NCBI RefSeq assembly: GCF_001544915.2
Contig: NZ_FCOE02000002.1
Coordinates: 434,001 to 498,000 of the forward strand
From: Caballeronia pedi
GTDB taxonomy: Bacteria > Pseudomonadota > Gammaproteobacteria > Burkholderiales > Burkholderiaceae
Direction of reading: 5' to 3'
Length of the DNA stretch: 64,000 nucleotides
Position numbers and translations under genes: made by a program. This document shows positions 17,046 to 27,334 of the stretch, piece after piece. Numbering within the stretch: the stretch's first letter is position 1; each line of letters begins with the position of its first letter. The notes under the pieces are model-generated. The model worked only from the letters and a program-made list of their open reading frames with translations, searched no databases and was not told where the DNA came from.

Positions 17046-19640
17046 TCAGTTGGCGCTTCCGGTGCCGCCCATCACCCAGCGGTAATACGGATTCGCGCGA
17101 TCGGCCCGCAGCACCGCGCCGATGTCACGCGTCCACGCATCGCGGTCGCCGCGATACGCATCCAGCCCCGCGCGATAGAACGCATGCAGCGTGCGGCGTT
17201 CGGCGGCGAGCGTGTCGGCGAACGCGGGGTCCGCGTTGATCAATGGCGGCTCGCTTTGCAGCGCGAGCATGTGCGCGAGCGTCGCCGCAAAATCGCCGCG
17301 ACGAACCCACGGCGCGTATTCGATGCGCGGGTCGTCATCGGTGACGGGCGGCGCGTCTTCCGCGTAATAGGCGAGCGCGGAGCGATCCGCGACCCACGTC
17401 GCGACGAACGCTTCCGGCGACGCGATGCCGACTTCGCGCAACGCGCGCGCGACTTCCGGTTGCGCGAAGCGCGCGCGGATTCGCGGCACGTCGAGCGGCA
17501 TCGGCTGCATCGAGCCGACCAGCATCATTTCGTGAAACTCCGTCGTCCACAGCGCCGCGTGCGGAAACACGCGCAGGAAGCTCTGGATCAGCGAGCGCGT
17601 CTGATCCTCGTTTTGCGTCGAGAGCGGCAGCCATTGGGCGACGATGCCGCCTTCGTTCAGACGCGCGGCCGCGAGCCGGTAGAAGTCCGTCGAGTACAGA
17701 TTGACGACGCCGGCAGCCGATGGCGGCGGCGGCTCCAGCGTGACGAGATCGTAGCGCTCGGTGCGCGAGAGGAGTTCGCGACGACCATCGGCGACGCGCA
17801 GTTCGATGCGCGGATCGGCGCTCACGCCATAATTTCCGTCGAAGCGCGACGACGCGCGCACGACCGCGGGCAACAGTTCCGCGATCACGCGTTTATCGAG
17901 CGTCGGCCACGTGAGCAGCGCGCCGCCGGTAATGCCCGTGCCGAGGCCGATCACGAGCGCCGAGCGTGGCGTGCCTGCATGAATCATCAACGGCGCGAGC
18001 GCCTGAAGGCGCATGTAGCGGCGCGAGGTCATCGCATCGCCCGAGTTCGAGACGCCCTGAATATAGAGGCGGCGAAAGCGTTGCGCGCCGTCGCCTTGTT
18101 CGAGCACGGCGACCGTGCCGCCCGCGCCTTCCTCGTAATACGCGAGCGCCCCGCCGCGCGCCTGCGCGAGCAACGCGCCGAGCCGGTCGGCTGGCGTGAC
18201 GACCGCGACGATGACAGACAGTGCCGCGATCGTCACACACGCGACGAGACCCGCGCGCCGCGCGCCGCCGCCGCTCAACGCCGCCGACAGACCGATGAGA
18301 CCCGCCGCCACCGCGAGCACGCCGAGCGAGCGAACCAGCCCGAGCGACGGCACGAGCGCGAAGCCCGCGAACAGCGTGCCCGCGATGCCGCCTGCCGTGT
18401 TCAGCGCGAGCACGCGCCCGACATCCGCGCCGATGCCGGATTTCGCGTGCTGTACGTCGCCATTCGCGGCCATGCGCAGCGCGAAGGGGAAGGCGGCGCC
18501 GAGCAGCAGCGTCGGCACGAGCACGATGGCGCAGGCGGCGACCGCGAAGCTCGCGCACATCGACGCGAGCAGATTGCCGGTCGCGGCGAGCGCGAGTTCT
18601 GCCGCATGATGTTGCGCGGCCATGAGCCAGCCGCCCGCGCCCGCGACGCCGCCGAGCGCCGCGAGACCCGCCGCGCCGATCAATACGCCGAACGCGCTCC
18701 ACGGATCGCGCACGCGGTCCGCGACACGCGCGGCGATGGCGCTGCCGAGCGCGAGCCCGACGAGATACGTCGCGAGCACGATGGAAAACGCGAAGCTGCG
18801 CGTGCTGATGAATTGCGCGATCGCTTGCGACCACACGACTTCGTAGCCGAGCGCGATGCCGCCCGCTACCGCATATAGCGCGACCGCGATGCGCGCCTGC
18901 GCGGCATCGGTAGCGCCTGGTGTATCGGTAGCCGTGTCCGCGCCGAAAGCCGGCCGCGCTTGACGCGAGACCGCCACCGCGCCCAGCGCCGCGACGGCGT
19001 TCAACCCGGCGGCCGCGAGCGCGCTGCCTTGCACGCCGAGCCAGGGAATCAGCACGAAGGCGGGCAGCAGTGCGCCGGTGATCGCGCCCGCGGTGTTGGC
19101 GGCATAGAGCCGCCCGCCCGCGCCGCCGATGTCCTGCCGCGATGTCGCGAGCGCGCGCGTGAGCACGGGCACCGTGCCGCCCATCGCGATGGCGGGCAGT
19201 CCGACGAGCAAGAACGGCAGCGCCCACGCGAGCGGCCCGGCGCTTGCCTGCAACAGCGCGAACGACGCGGCGCTGTGCGCGAGTGCCTGCGTCGCGCCGA
19301 TGCCGAGCACGAGCGCCGCAACCTCCAGCGCGGCGTACAGCAGGAACGGCTGCGCGACGCGATCGGCAAGCCGGCCGAAGCACCATCCGCCGATCGCGAG
19401 TCCTGCGAAGAACGCGCTGATCGCGATCGTGACCGCCTGCACCTCGATGCCCACGACGAGCGTGAGCTGTTTCACCCACAACACCTGATAGATGAGCGCG
19501 GCCATGCCAGAGGCGAACAGCAGCAAGGCGGGCACGGCGCTTCTTCGCGCGACGCGCGTGTCCAGCGCGTGCGCGCGATGCGTCTTGCGCGCCGCACTGC
19601 GACGGGTCGATTTCGGATGGTCGGCGCTGAGATGGCTCAT
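17046..19640 (-). CDS. Fused MFS-like membrane domain / spermidine synthase-like protein
   Basis: An 864-residue protein with three parts: a basic N-terminus, a membrane domain of roughly fourteen spans (residues ~33-470) and a soluble spermidine-synthase-like Rossmann domain (~490-864). The methyltransferase-type glycine loop VIGLGTGITGGALL is near residue 583. Where true spermidine synthases have an Asp-rich catalytic motif, this protein reads DLVTLEPPPPS, so aminopropyl transfer is doubtful. The family is widespread in Burkholderiales as 'fused MFS/spermidine synthase' with no proven reaction. A terminator separates it from the arylsulfatase gene upstream, so it probably has its own promoter or only read-through expression. 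Confidence 0.82.
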   Translation of the reverse strand: MSHLSADHPKSTRRSAARKTHRAHALDTRVARRSAVPALLLFASGMAALIYQVLWVKQLTLVVGIEVQAVTIAISAFFAGLAIGGWCFGRLADRVAQPFLLYAALEVAALVLGIGATQALAHSAASFALLQASAGPLAWALPFLLVGLPAIAMGGTVPVLTRALATSRQDIGGAGGRLYAANTAGAITGALLPAFVLIPWLGVQGSALAAAGLNAVAALGAVAVSRQARPAFGADTATDTPGATDAAQARIAVALYAVAGGIALGYEVVWSQAIAQFISTRSFAFSIVLATYLVGLALGSAIAARVADRVRDPWSAFGVLIGAAGLAALGGVAGAGGWLMAAQHHAAELALAATGNLLASMCASFAVAACAIVLVPTLLLGAAFPFALRMAANGDVQHAKSGIGADVGRVLALNTAGGIAGTLFAGFALVPSLGLVRSLGVLAVAAGLIGLSAALSGGGARRAGLVACVTIAALSVIVAVVTPADRLGALLAQARGGALAYYEEGAGGTVAVLEQGDGAQRFRRLYIQGVSNSGDAMTSRRYMRLQALAPLMIHAGTPRSALVIGLGTGITGGALLTWPTLDKRVIAELLPAVVRASSRFDGNYGVSADPRIELRVADGRRELLSRTERYDLVTLEPPPPSAAGVVNLYSTDFYRLAAARLNEGGIVAQWLPLSTQNEDQTRSLIQSFLRVFPHAALWTTEFHEMMLVGSMQPMPLDVPRIRARFAQPEVARALREVGIASPEAFVATWVADRSALAYYAEDAPPVTDDDPRIEYAPWVRRGDFAATLAHMLALQSEPPLINADPAFADTLAAERRTLHAFYRAGLDAYRGDRDAWTRDIGAVLRADRANPYYRWVMGGTGSAN

Positions 19641-19666
19641 CGTGGAAACCGGCTCCTTATTGCGAG

Positions 19667-19696
19667 AAAACCCGCTGCGTCTTGCGATGCAGCGGG
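19667..19696 (-). terminator. Intrinsic terminator of the arylsulfatase operon
   Basis: On the minus strand an 8-bp perfect stem (CCCGCTGC and GCAGCGGG) with a 10-base loop is followed directly by TTTT, a textbook rho-independent terminator. It lies 26 bases after the arylsulfatase stop and before the fused spermidine-synthase-like gene, so it closes the FGE-HAD-sulfatase transcript. Confidence 0.8.
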
Positions 19697-19721
19697 CGTG
19701 GTCGTCGAACGATTGCGCGGC

Positions 19722-21389
<1,668 letters not shown>

Positions 21390-21411
21390 TATTGCTCTCC
21401 CAGAGATACCG

Positions 21412-22488
21412 CTACTGCCCCGTGCCCGGCGGATAGATCACGTTCCAGTCGTCCTTCATGCTCACGACGATCCAGCCTTTCGCGCGCGCTTCGTCCCACG
21501 CGCGATCGAGTTTGCCGACCTTCGATTGCCGGTCGTAGGCGAACTCGCGCGCCGCGTCGTCGTGATGCACGATGAGCGCGAGGTGCGGTCCCGCCTGCGC
21601 CGCCGTGTACTGCAGCATTTCCAGGTCGCCGTCCGAGTTGCCGAACGCGAGCAGCGGCCGCCGCCCGATGTTGCGATAGATGCCGACGGGTTTGCCCGGA
21701 CCGTCATCGACGAAATCGAGCTTCGGTTCGCGCACGAGCACGGGCTTGCCGTCGCGCGTTTCGAACTTCACGCGCTGGCTGGAGCCGATCACTTGTTCCG
21801 GCGGAATGCCGTAGACGCGCTCAGCGAACACGCGCATGAACTCGATCGTGCCGCCCGACACGATGAACGTCTTGAAGCCGTTCGTGCGCAGGTACGCGAG
21901 TAACTCCAGTTGCGGCTGATAGACGAGCTCGGTGTAGGGCCGCTGAAACTTCGGATGCTTCGCCGTTGCGAGCCATGCGCGGATCGCGCGATCGTATTCG
22001 TCGACGGTCATGCCGCTGTTCGCGATCGCGACGAGCTTGATCAATTCCTTCTGCTGTCCCGCGAGCGCCGCCTGATCGTGCGCGGCGAGGGCTTGATAGG
22101 CCGGATTGTTGCGCCATTCGGGATGTTTCGGCGCGGCGGCCTTCACTTCATCGAGCAGGAACACGAACTGGAAATAGAGCGGCTGCTCGCTCCACAACGT
22201 GCCGTCGTTATCGAACACGGCGATCCGCTCGGCGGGCGGCACGTAAGAGGGCGAGCCCTCGCGCGTGACGTCGTCGACGAATTTGATGATGGCTTCGCGC
22301 GCCGGTCCTTCGCGCCACGAAGGCAGGACCGCGATCGCGGCGGGACGGGTTTGTGCGCTTTGTGCGCTCGCAACGTTCGCCGTGTCGCCGGGGCTCGCGC
22401 ATCCCGCGATGACGCACGCGGCGAGCAGCGTCGTCAAGAGCACGAGGAGGCGCTCAGCGCGCTGCCGTATCGATCGGTGCATGGCCAT
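21412..22488 (-). CDS. HAD-superfamily hydrolase, phosphoserine phosphatase-like lipoprotein
   Basis: A 358-residue protein with an N-terminal lipobox VIAGC (Cys30), so it should be lipid-anchored outside the cytoplasm. HAD motif I is FDNDGT with Asp93 as nucleophile and Asp95 as acid/base, motif II is IVSGGT near residue 216 and motif IV is FGNSDGD near 276. An insertion cap lies between motifs I and II. The start could also be the Met two codons in; both overlap the end of the FGE gene by about 30 bases. Its place between a sulfatase and its maturase suggests a linked role, but none is established. Confidence 0.85.
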   Translation of the reverse strand: MAMHRSIRQRAERLLVLLTTLLAACVIAGCASPGDTANVASAQSAQTRPAAIAVLPSWREGPAREAIIKFVDDVTREGSPSYVPPAERIAVFDNDGTLWSEQPLYFQFVFLLDEVKAAAPKHPEWRNNPAYQALAAHDQAALAGQQKELIKLVAIANSGMTVDEYDRAIRAWLATAKHPKFQRPYTELVYQPQLELLAYLRTNGFKTFIVSGGTIEFMRVFAERVYGIPPEQVIGSSQRVKFETRDGKPVLVREPKLDFVDDGPGKPVGIYRNIGRRPLLAFGNSDGDLEMLQYTAAQAGPHLALIVHHDDAAREFAYDRQSKVGKLDRAWDEARAKGWIVVSMKDDWNVIYPPGTGQ

Positions 22489-23653
22489 GAGTCCGATCCC
22501 ACACGTCCTTGTCCATCACGAGCCGGAACCCCAGATGCGACATGCTGTTATAAGGGTCCGTGCCGCGTCGCGCGCTCGGGCGATAGCTCAGGCAATAGGC
22601 TTCGTTGCACAGGAACGAGCCGCCGCGCGTGACGCGCTTGGGCGCCTGCACCGGCACGCCGGGATCGGCGGGGTCCCACGAATCGGACGGGCCCTTCGGC
22701 TCGTCGACGACACCACCGACCGACGCCTCGCGACGAAACTGATCCGCGCGATACCAGTCGGCGGTCCACTGCCATGCGTTGCCGGTCATGTCGGAGAGGC
22801 CATAGCCGTTGGCCGGAAAGCTGCCGACCGGACTCGTGCCCGCCGCGCCGCCGGCCTTCGCGTTGACCACGGGGAAGGGCTGCGGCTGCTGACCTTGCCA
22901 CACGTTCGCCATCTGCTTGCCGTCGGGCGTGAACTGGTTGCCCCACGCATAGGTGGCCTGATCGAGACCGCCGCGCGCGGCGAATTCCCATTCCGCTTCG
23001 GTGGGCAGACGTTTGCCGGCCCACTTCGCATAAGCCTCGGCATCCTCATACGACACCTGCACGACGGGATGATCGTCCTTGCCGTCGATGTTGCTCGCCG
23101 GTCCGGTCGGATGCCGCCAGTCCGCGCCGGGCACGAAGCGCCACCAGCGCGAGAAATCCTGCAACGGTACCTGTTCCGGCGTGCCGACGAACACCATGGC
23201 GCCAGGGACGAGCGCGCTGCCCGGCGGGCGCGGCGTGCCGGGCGGCAGTTGCACCTTCAGCGTCTCCCAGTCGGGCTTTTTCTCGGCTGTGGTGACGTAG
23301 CCGGTCGCGTCGACGAATTTGCGGAACTCCGCATTCGTCACGTGATGCTCGTCCATCCAGAAACCGTGAATGCGCGCCTTGTGCGCAGGACGCTCGTTCG
23401 CTTGCGCGAGCTTGCTGTCGCTGCCCATCAGAAACTCGCCGCCTGGCACCCACGCCATGCCTTTCGGCCCCTGCGCGCCGTCGCCGAGCACGACGCGGAT
23501 CTGCGGCTTCGCGTGTTCCGTCATCGCCCGACTCACTGCATAGCCGACGAGCGCGGGGCACAGAAGCAGCAGCACGGCCCACAGCGCGATGCGGCGCATA
23601 CGCGCCCCTTGCCGGACGATGCCTTGCCTGCCCTTCGTTGATGGCCCCACCAT
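22454..23653 (-). CDS. Formylglycine-generating enzyme family protein with N-terminal membrane anchor
   Basis: A 399-residue FGE/SUMF1-fold protein. The core runs from GMAWVPGGEFLMGSD to LGFRLVMD. It keeps the pair of active-site cysteines, Cys349 and Cys354, in RGGSFLCNEAYC; human FGE has the same spacing and the two residues bind copper. That separates it from the many cysteine-less FGE-like proteins. Residues ~20-40 form one hydrophobic segment (RRIALWAVLLLL), so the enzyme is probably exported or anchored with the domain in the periplasm. Start choice: ATG 23653 has GGAG eight bases upstream; ATG 23599 with AAGGGG is an alternative. Partner: the arylsulfatase downstream. Confidence 0.88.
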   Translation of the reverse strand: MVGPSTKGRQGIVRQGARMRRIALWAVLLLLCPALVGYAVSRAMTEHAKPQIRVVLGDGAQGPKGMAWVPGGEFLMGSDSKLAQANERPAHKARIHGFWMDEHHVTNAEFRKFVDATGYVTTAEKKPDWETLKVQLPPGTPRPPGSALVPGAMVFVGTPEQVPLQDFSRWWRFVPGADWRHPTGPASNIDGKDDHPVVQVSYEDAEAYAKWAGKRLPTEAEWEFAARGGLDQATYAWGNQFTPDGKQMANVWQGQQPQPFPVVNAKAGGAAGTSPVGSFPANGYGLSDMTGNAWQWTADWYRADQFRREASVGGVVDEPKGPSDSWDPADPGVPVQAPKRVTRGGSFLCNEAYCLSYRPSARRGTDPYNSMSHLGFRLVMDKDVWDRTHGHAPIDTAAR

Positions 23654-23736
23654 ATGCGTTGCTCCACTTGCGCTGCGACGATTTCATCGACGCGATTCGG
23701 TCTCACCAATATACGAACGCCTAGCCGAATTCAATC

Positions 23737-23782
23737 TTTTTTTCGCGAGAAAAACTGCATTGCAGTGCGCATGAAATTTCAT
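23737..23782. promoter_or_regulatory. Divergent promoter region with three adjacent palindromes
   Basis: Between the FGE operon (minus) and the moxR operon (plus) lie a near-palindrome of T7-CGCG-AGAAAAA (23737-23754), the perfect ACTGCA-T-TGCAGT (23754-23766) and the perfect ATGAAATTTCAT (23771-23782). The patch is far more AT-rich than its surroundings, as expected of promoters, and the palindromes look like operator sites. The regulator is unknown. Confidence 0.45.
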
Positions 23783-23901
23783 AAAACGAAGCAATGCGAT
23801 GCTTTGACGAAAGCGCGCGGCTCCAGTAACTTGTGGCTCACGCGGGCAGGCAGCCTTGCGCGCCGCCAACGAGATGGATGCACCATGGGGAAAAGCCAGT
23901 C

Positions 23902-24861
23902 ATGCGCGATACCATCCGGCGTTTCGAAGCGAGCATCGGGCAAGCGGTCGTGGGGCAGGAAGCCGTTGTGCGGCAGATCCTGATCGCATTGCTCGCCGAC
24001 GGCCACGTACTGCTCGAAAGCCTGCCGGGCCTCGCGAAGACGCGCACCGTGAAGGCCATCGCCGCGCGTCTCGCCGCGACCATGAAGCGCATCCAGTTCA
24101 CGCCCGATCTGCTGCCTTCCGATATCACCGGCGGCGAAACGTTGCTTCAATCGGGCACCGAGCGCACGCTCGCGTTTCAGCCCGGCCCCATCTTCGGCAA
24201 TCTGATACTCGCCGACGAAATCAATCGCGCGCCCGCCAAGGTGCAATCGGCGTTGCTCGAAGCAATGGAAGAGCGGCAGATTTCGGTCGCGGGCAAGACG
24301 CATGCGATGCCCGATCTCTTTCTCGTCATGGCGACGCAGAATCCGATCGAACAGGAAGGGACGTATCCATTGCCCGAAGCGCAGATGGACCGCTTTTTGT
24401 TGAAAGTGCTGATCACGTATCCGTCGCCGCAGAGCGAGTGCGAGATGCTGCGTCTCTTGCGGCGCGAGACCGAAGGCGAACAGACGCACTTCGAAACGCT
24501 CTCGCAGCAGGACATCTTCGCGGCGCGCGAGGCGGCGCGGCGCGTGAGCGTCGCTGCCGCCATCGACGAATACATCGTGTCGCTCGTGAATGCGACGCGC
24601 CAAGGCGCGGCCATCGATGCCGATCTCGCCAGATGGATCGAAGTGGGCGCGAGCCCGCGCGGCGCGATCGGGCTGGATCGCGCGAGCCGCGTGCATGCGT
24701 GGCTCGACGAGCGCGCGTTCGTCACGCCCGACGATGTGCGCGCGGTGATTCATCCGGTGCTGCGTCATCGCCTGCTGCTGTCCTACGACGCCAGCGCCGA
24801 CGACATCAGCGCGGACAAGGTCATCGACCGGCTGGTGGAAAAGGTCGCCGTGCCGGCTTGA
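23902..24861 (+). CDS. MoxR-family AAA+ ATPase
   Basis: A 319-residue cytoplasmic AAA+ protein from the chosen ATG (MRDTIRRFEASIGQ...), which has GGGGAAAA eleven bases upstream; ATG 23878 or GTG 23833 would extend it by 8 or 23 residues. The Walker A region is degenerate-looking (ESLPGLAKTRT), as is normal in MoxR; Walker B is LILADEINRAPAKVQSALLEAMEE and sensor 1 MATQNPIEQEGTYPLPEAQMDRF. MoxR proteins act as chaperones for VWA-domain partners. The next five genes complete a Bat-type operon with a DUF58 protein and two VWA proteins. Confidence 0.93.
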   Translation: MRDTIRRFEASIGQAVVGQEAVVRQILIALLADGHVLLESLPGLAKTRTVKAIAARLAATMKRIQFTPDLLPSDITGGETLLQSGTERTLAFQPGPIFGNLILADEINRAPAKVQSALLEAMEERQISVAGKTHAMPDLFLVMATQNPIEQEGTYPLPEAQMDRFLLKVLITYPSPQSECEMLRLLRRETEGEQTHFETLSQQDIFAAREAARRVSVAAAIDEYIVSLVNATRQGAAIDADLARWIEVGASPRGAIGLDRASRVHAWLDERAFVTPDDVRAVIHPVLRHRLLLSYDASADDISADKVIDRLVEKVAVPA

Positions 24862-24879
24862 TCGCAGAGGAACGTTTCG

Positions 24880-25842
24880 ATGACGGCGAGCGCAGAGGAT
24901 TCGATCGGAAGCGTGTATGTCGATGCCGCGCATCTCATGCGGCTCGAACTCCGTGCGCGCGGCCTGAGCTTTGTTGCGCCCGCGCCGGTGTCGAGCATTC
25001 TGTCGGGCCGTCACGCATCGCGCATGCGCGGGCGCGGTCTCAACTTCGAGGAACTGCGCGGCTATCTGCCCGGCGACGATATCCGTCATCTCGACTGGCG
25101 CGTGAGTCTGCGCACCGGCAAGCCGCATGTGCGCGTCTACACGGAAGAGCGCGATCGTCCCTTGCTCGTGATGGTCGATCAACGCATGAGCATGTTCTTC
25201 GGATCGAGCCGCGCGTTCAAATCGGTCGTCGCGGCCGAAGCTGCCGCGCTCGCCGTATGGATGGGCTTCGCAGCGGGCGATCGCGTCGGCGGCGTCGTCT
25301 TCGGCGACGATGAAGTCGTGCGCGTGCGGCCCTTGCGCAGCCGCACGCGTATCGAGATGCTGTTCGGCGCGATGGCCCGCATGAACCGCGCGCTCGCGGC
25401 CGACAGTCCCGCGCGCACGAACTACGCGCAACTGAACGCCGCGCTCGAAGGCGTGCTGCAGATCGCGGGACATGATTATCTCGTGTGCATCGTGAGCGAC
25501 TTCGCGGGCGCCGACGAACGCACGCGCCAGTTGCTGCGGCAACTCGCGGCGCACAACGACGTGATCGCCGCGCTCGTCTTCGATCCGATGTGGCAGCGCA
25601 TGCCGGAGCATCGCGCGCTCGTCGTGAGCGAAGGGCGCTTGCAGGTGGAATTGCGCATCGAGAAGGAACGCGTGCGTGAGCCGCTCGCGAGTCTCTTCAA
25701 AGGACGCGCGGCCGGAATCGCCGATTTGCTGCGCGCGAGCGGCGTTCCGTTGATGGCGATATCGACGGCCGAGCCTGTCGTGGATCAGGTGCGCAGACTG
25801 TTCGGCGAACGGCCGCGTCATGCAATGGGCAGCGGACTATGA
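24880..25842 (+). CDS. DUF58 domain protein (MoxR-associated, VWA-like)
   Basis: A 320-residue protein with the DUF58 hallmark RGRGLNFEELRGYLPGDDIRHLDWR at residues ~48-72, followed by a VWA-like half (LLVMVDQRMSMFFGSS, residues ~94-109). It has no obvious membrane span and so is probably cytoplasmic, unlike many DUF58 proteins. It sits 18 bases after moxR and overlaps the DUF4381 gene by four bases. Genes of this type always follow moxR in aerotolerance operons; the biochemical role is not known. Confidence 0.9.
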   Translation: MTASAEDSIGSVYVDAAHLMRLELRARGLSFVAPAPVSSILSGRHASRMRGRGLNFEELRGYLPGDDIRHLDWRVSLRTGKPHVRVYTEERDRPLLVMVDQRMSMFFGSSRAFKSVVAAEAAALAVWMGFAAGDRVGGVVFGDDEVVRVRPLRSRTRIEMLFGAMARMNRALAADSPARTNYAQLNAALEGVLQIAGHDYLVCIVSDFAGADERTRQLLRQLAAHNDVIAALVFDPMWQRMPEHRALVVSEGRLQVELRIEKERVREPLASLFKGRAAGIADLLRASGVPLMAISTAEPVVDQVRRLFGERPRHAMGSGL

Positions 25843-26327
25843 ATGGCACGCTGCAATCCTTGCGTGAGTTGCCATTGCCCGCGCCGGTTTCGTATGCGCC
25901 GCAGACCGTCGGCTGGGTGTTCGTCGCCTTGCTGTTGATCGTGGCGGCGCTGGTCATCGCTTGGTTCGCGTGGCGGCGTCATGAGAAGTCGCGTTACCGG
26001 CGCGAGGCGTTGATCGAACTCGCGCGCATCGAAGCGAAACTGGACGATGCCGCCACGCGTGCCTCGGCGCTTGCCGAGATCGCGCCGCTCATCAAGCGCA
26101 CGGCGCTCGCGGCCGCGCCGCGCGAGCGCGTCGCCGCGTTGAGCGGCAGCGCATGGCTCGCGTATCTGAAGCAAACGCACGGCTCGTTCGACGACGAAAG
26201 CGGCGCGCTGCTCTACAAAGCAAGCTATGCGCCGCGCGAACAACTCGCCGTCATCACGCTGCAACAGGCGCGAGGTCTCGTCGAGGCCGCGCGCGACTGG
26301 ATCGGCCATCATCATGTGGAAGTTTGA
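25839..26327 (+). CDS. DUF4381 domain membrane protein
   Basis: A 162-residue protein with a short periplasmic N-terminus, one membrane span (residues ~26-46, WVFVALLLIVAALVIAWFAW) and a cytoplasmic helical tail. LRELPLPAPVSYAPQTVGW before the span is the recognisable DUF4381 opening. It is found between DUF58 and VWA genes in Bat operons. It overlaps the genes on both sides (ATGA upstream, 14 bases downstream), which fits assembly of one membrane complex. Confidence 0.85.
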   Translation: MNGTLQSLRELPLPAPVSYAPQTVGWVFVALLLIVAALVIAWFAWRRHEKSRYRREALIELARIEAKLDDAATRASALAEIAPLIKRTALAAAPRERVAALSGSAWLAYLKQTHGSFDDESGALLYKASYAPREQLAVITLQQARGLVEAARDWIGHHHVEV

Positions 26328-27333
26328 GTTTCCGTGGATGTTCGCGCTCCTGCCGCTACCGGTGCTGGTGTGGTGGCTCGTACCCGCGTACCGCACGACG
26401 GCGTCGGCAGTGCGCGTGCCGTTCTTCCAGGAAATGGCCGAAGCCGCCGGAGAAAAGCCCGCGCCCGGCGGCGTGCGCCTGCGCCGCAACGGCCTGCAAC
26501 GCGTGCTGACGCCGCTGCTCTGGGTGCTGCTGTTGATCGCGGCGGCGCGGCCCGTGTTCGTCGAAGCGCCCGTGACGCGCGACATGCCCGCGCGCGATCT
26601 GCTGCTTGCGATCGACTTGTCGCAGTCGATGAGCGAACGCGATTTCATCGACACCGCCACCGGCGAGCGCATGGATCGCCTGAGCGCGGTGAAGCACGTG
26701 GTCGCTGATTTCATCGCGAAGCGCAAGGGCGATCGCATCGGGCTCGTCGTGTTCGGCGATGCCGCGTATCCGCAGGCGCCGCTCACGCTCGATCACGACA
26801 GTGTGCTGATTCTGCTCGACGCGATGCGCATCGGCATGGCGGGGCCGCGCACGGCGATCGGCGATGCGATCGGCTTGTCCGTGAAGCTGATGGAGAACAC
26901 GCCCGCGCAGGAGAAGGTGCTCGTGCTGCTCACCGACGGCAACGACACCGCGAGCGCGATTCCGCCCGAGCAGGCGGCGCGCATCGCGAAGCGGCACGGC
27001 ATCGTCGTGCATACGATCGGCATCGGCGATCCGGACACGCAGGGCGAGGACAAGGTGGATCTCGACGCGCTCGCGCGCATCGCGAAGACCACGGGCGGCA
27101 GCGCGTTTCGTGCGCTCGGCCGCGAGCAGGACCTGGCTGACGTGTATGCCGCGATCGACAGGTTGACGCCCGAGAAGATCAAGCGCGAAATCTATCGCCC
27201 GCAGCGCGAGTTCTATTGGGTGCCGCTTGCGCTGGCCGTGTCGATATTCACGCTGTATCACGTGCTCGCGTATCTCATCGCGCTGCTGCGCGCCCCGCGC
27301 CGCGCGCTGCCGATGGACGAGGCGGAGGCCTGA
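26314..27333 (+). CDS. BatA-like VWA domain protein
   Basis: A 339-residue inner-membrane protein with spans near the N-terminus (residues ~7-24 and ~58-76) and one at the C-terminus (~302-322), with a VWA domain between. The MIDAS motif is intact: DLSQS near residue 101, with T/D residues supplied by GPRTAIGDAIG and LLTDGND. I placed the start at ATG 26314 because it gives the usual MWKFEFPWMFALLPL start and overlaps the previous gene. In Bacteroides the bat genes affect oxygen tolerance; here the same order moxR-DUF58-DUF4381-batA-batB-batD is kept. Confidence 0.9.
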   Translation: MWKFEFPWMFALLPLPVLVWWLVPAYRTTASAVRVPFFQEMAEAAGEKPAPGGVRLRRNGLQRVLTPLLWVLLLIAAARPVFVEAPVTRDMPARDLLLAIDLSQSMSERDFIDTATGERMDRLSAVKHVVADFIAKRKGDRIGLVVFGDAAYPQAPLTLDHDSVLILLDAMRIGMAGPRTAIGDAIGLSVKLMENTPAQEKVLVLLTDGNDTASAIPPEQAARIAKRHGIVVHTIGIGDPDTQGEDKVDLDALARIAKTTGGSAFRALGREQDLADVYAAIDRLTPEKIKREIYRPQREFYWVPLALAVSIFTLYHVLAYLIALLRAPRRALPMDEAEA

Positions 27334-27334
27334 T

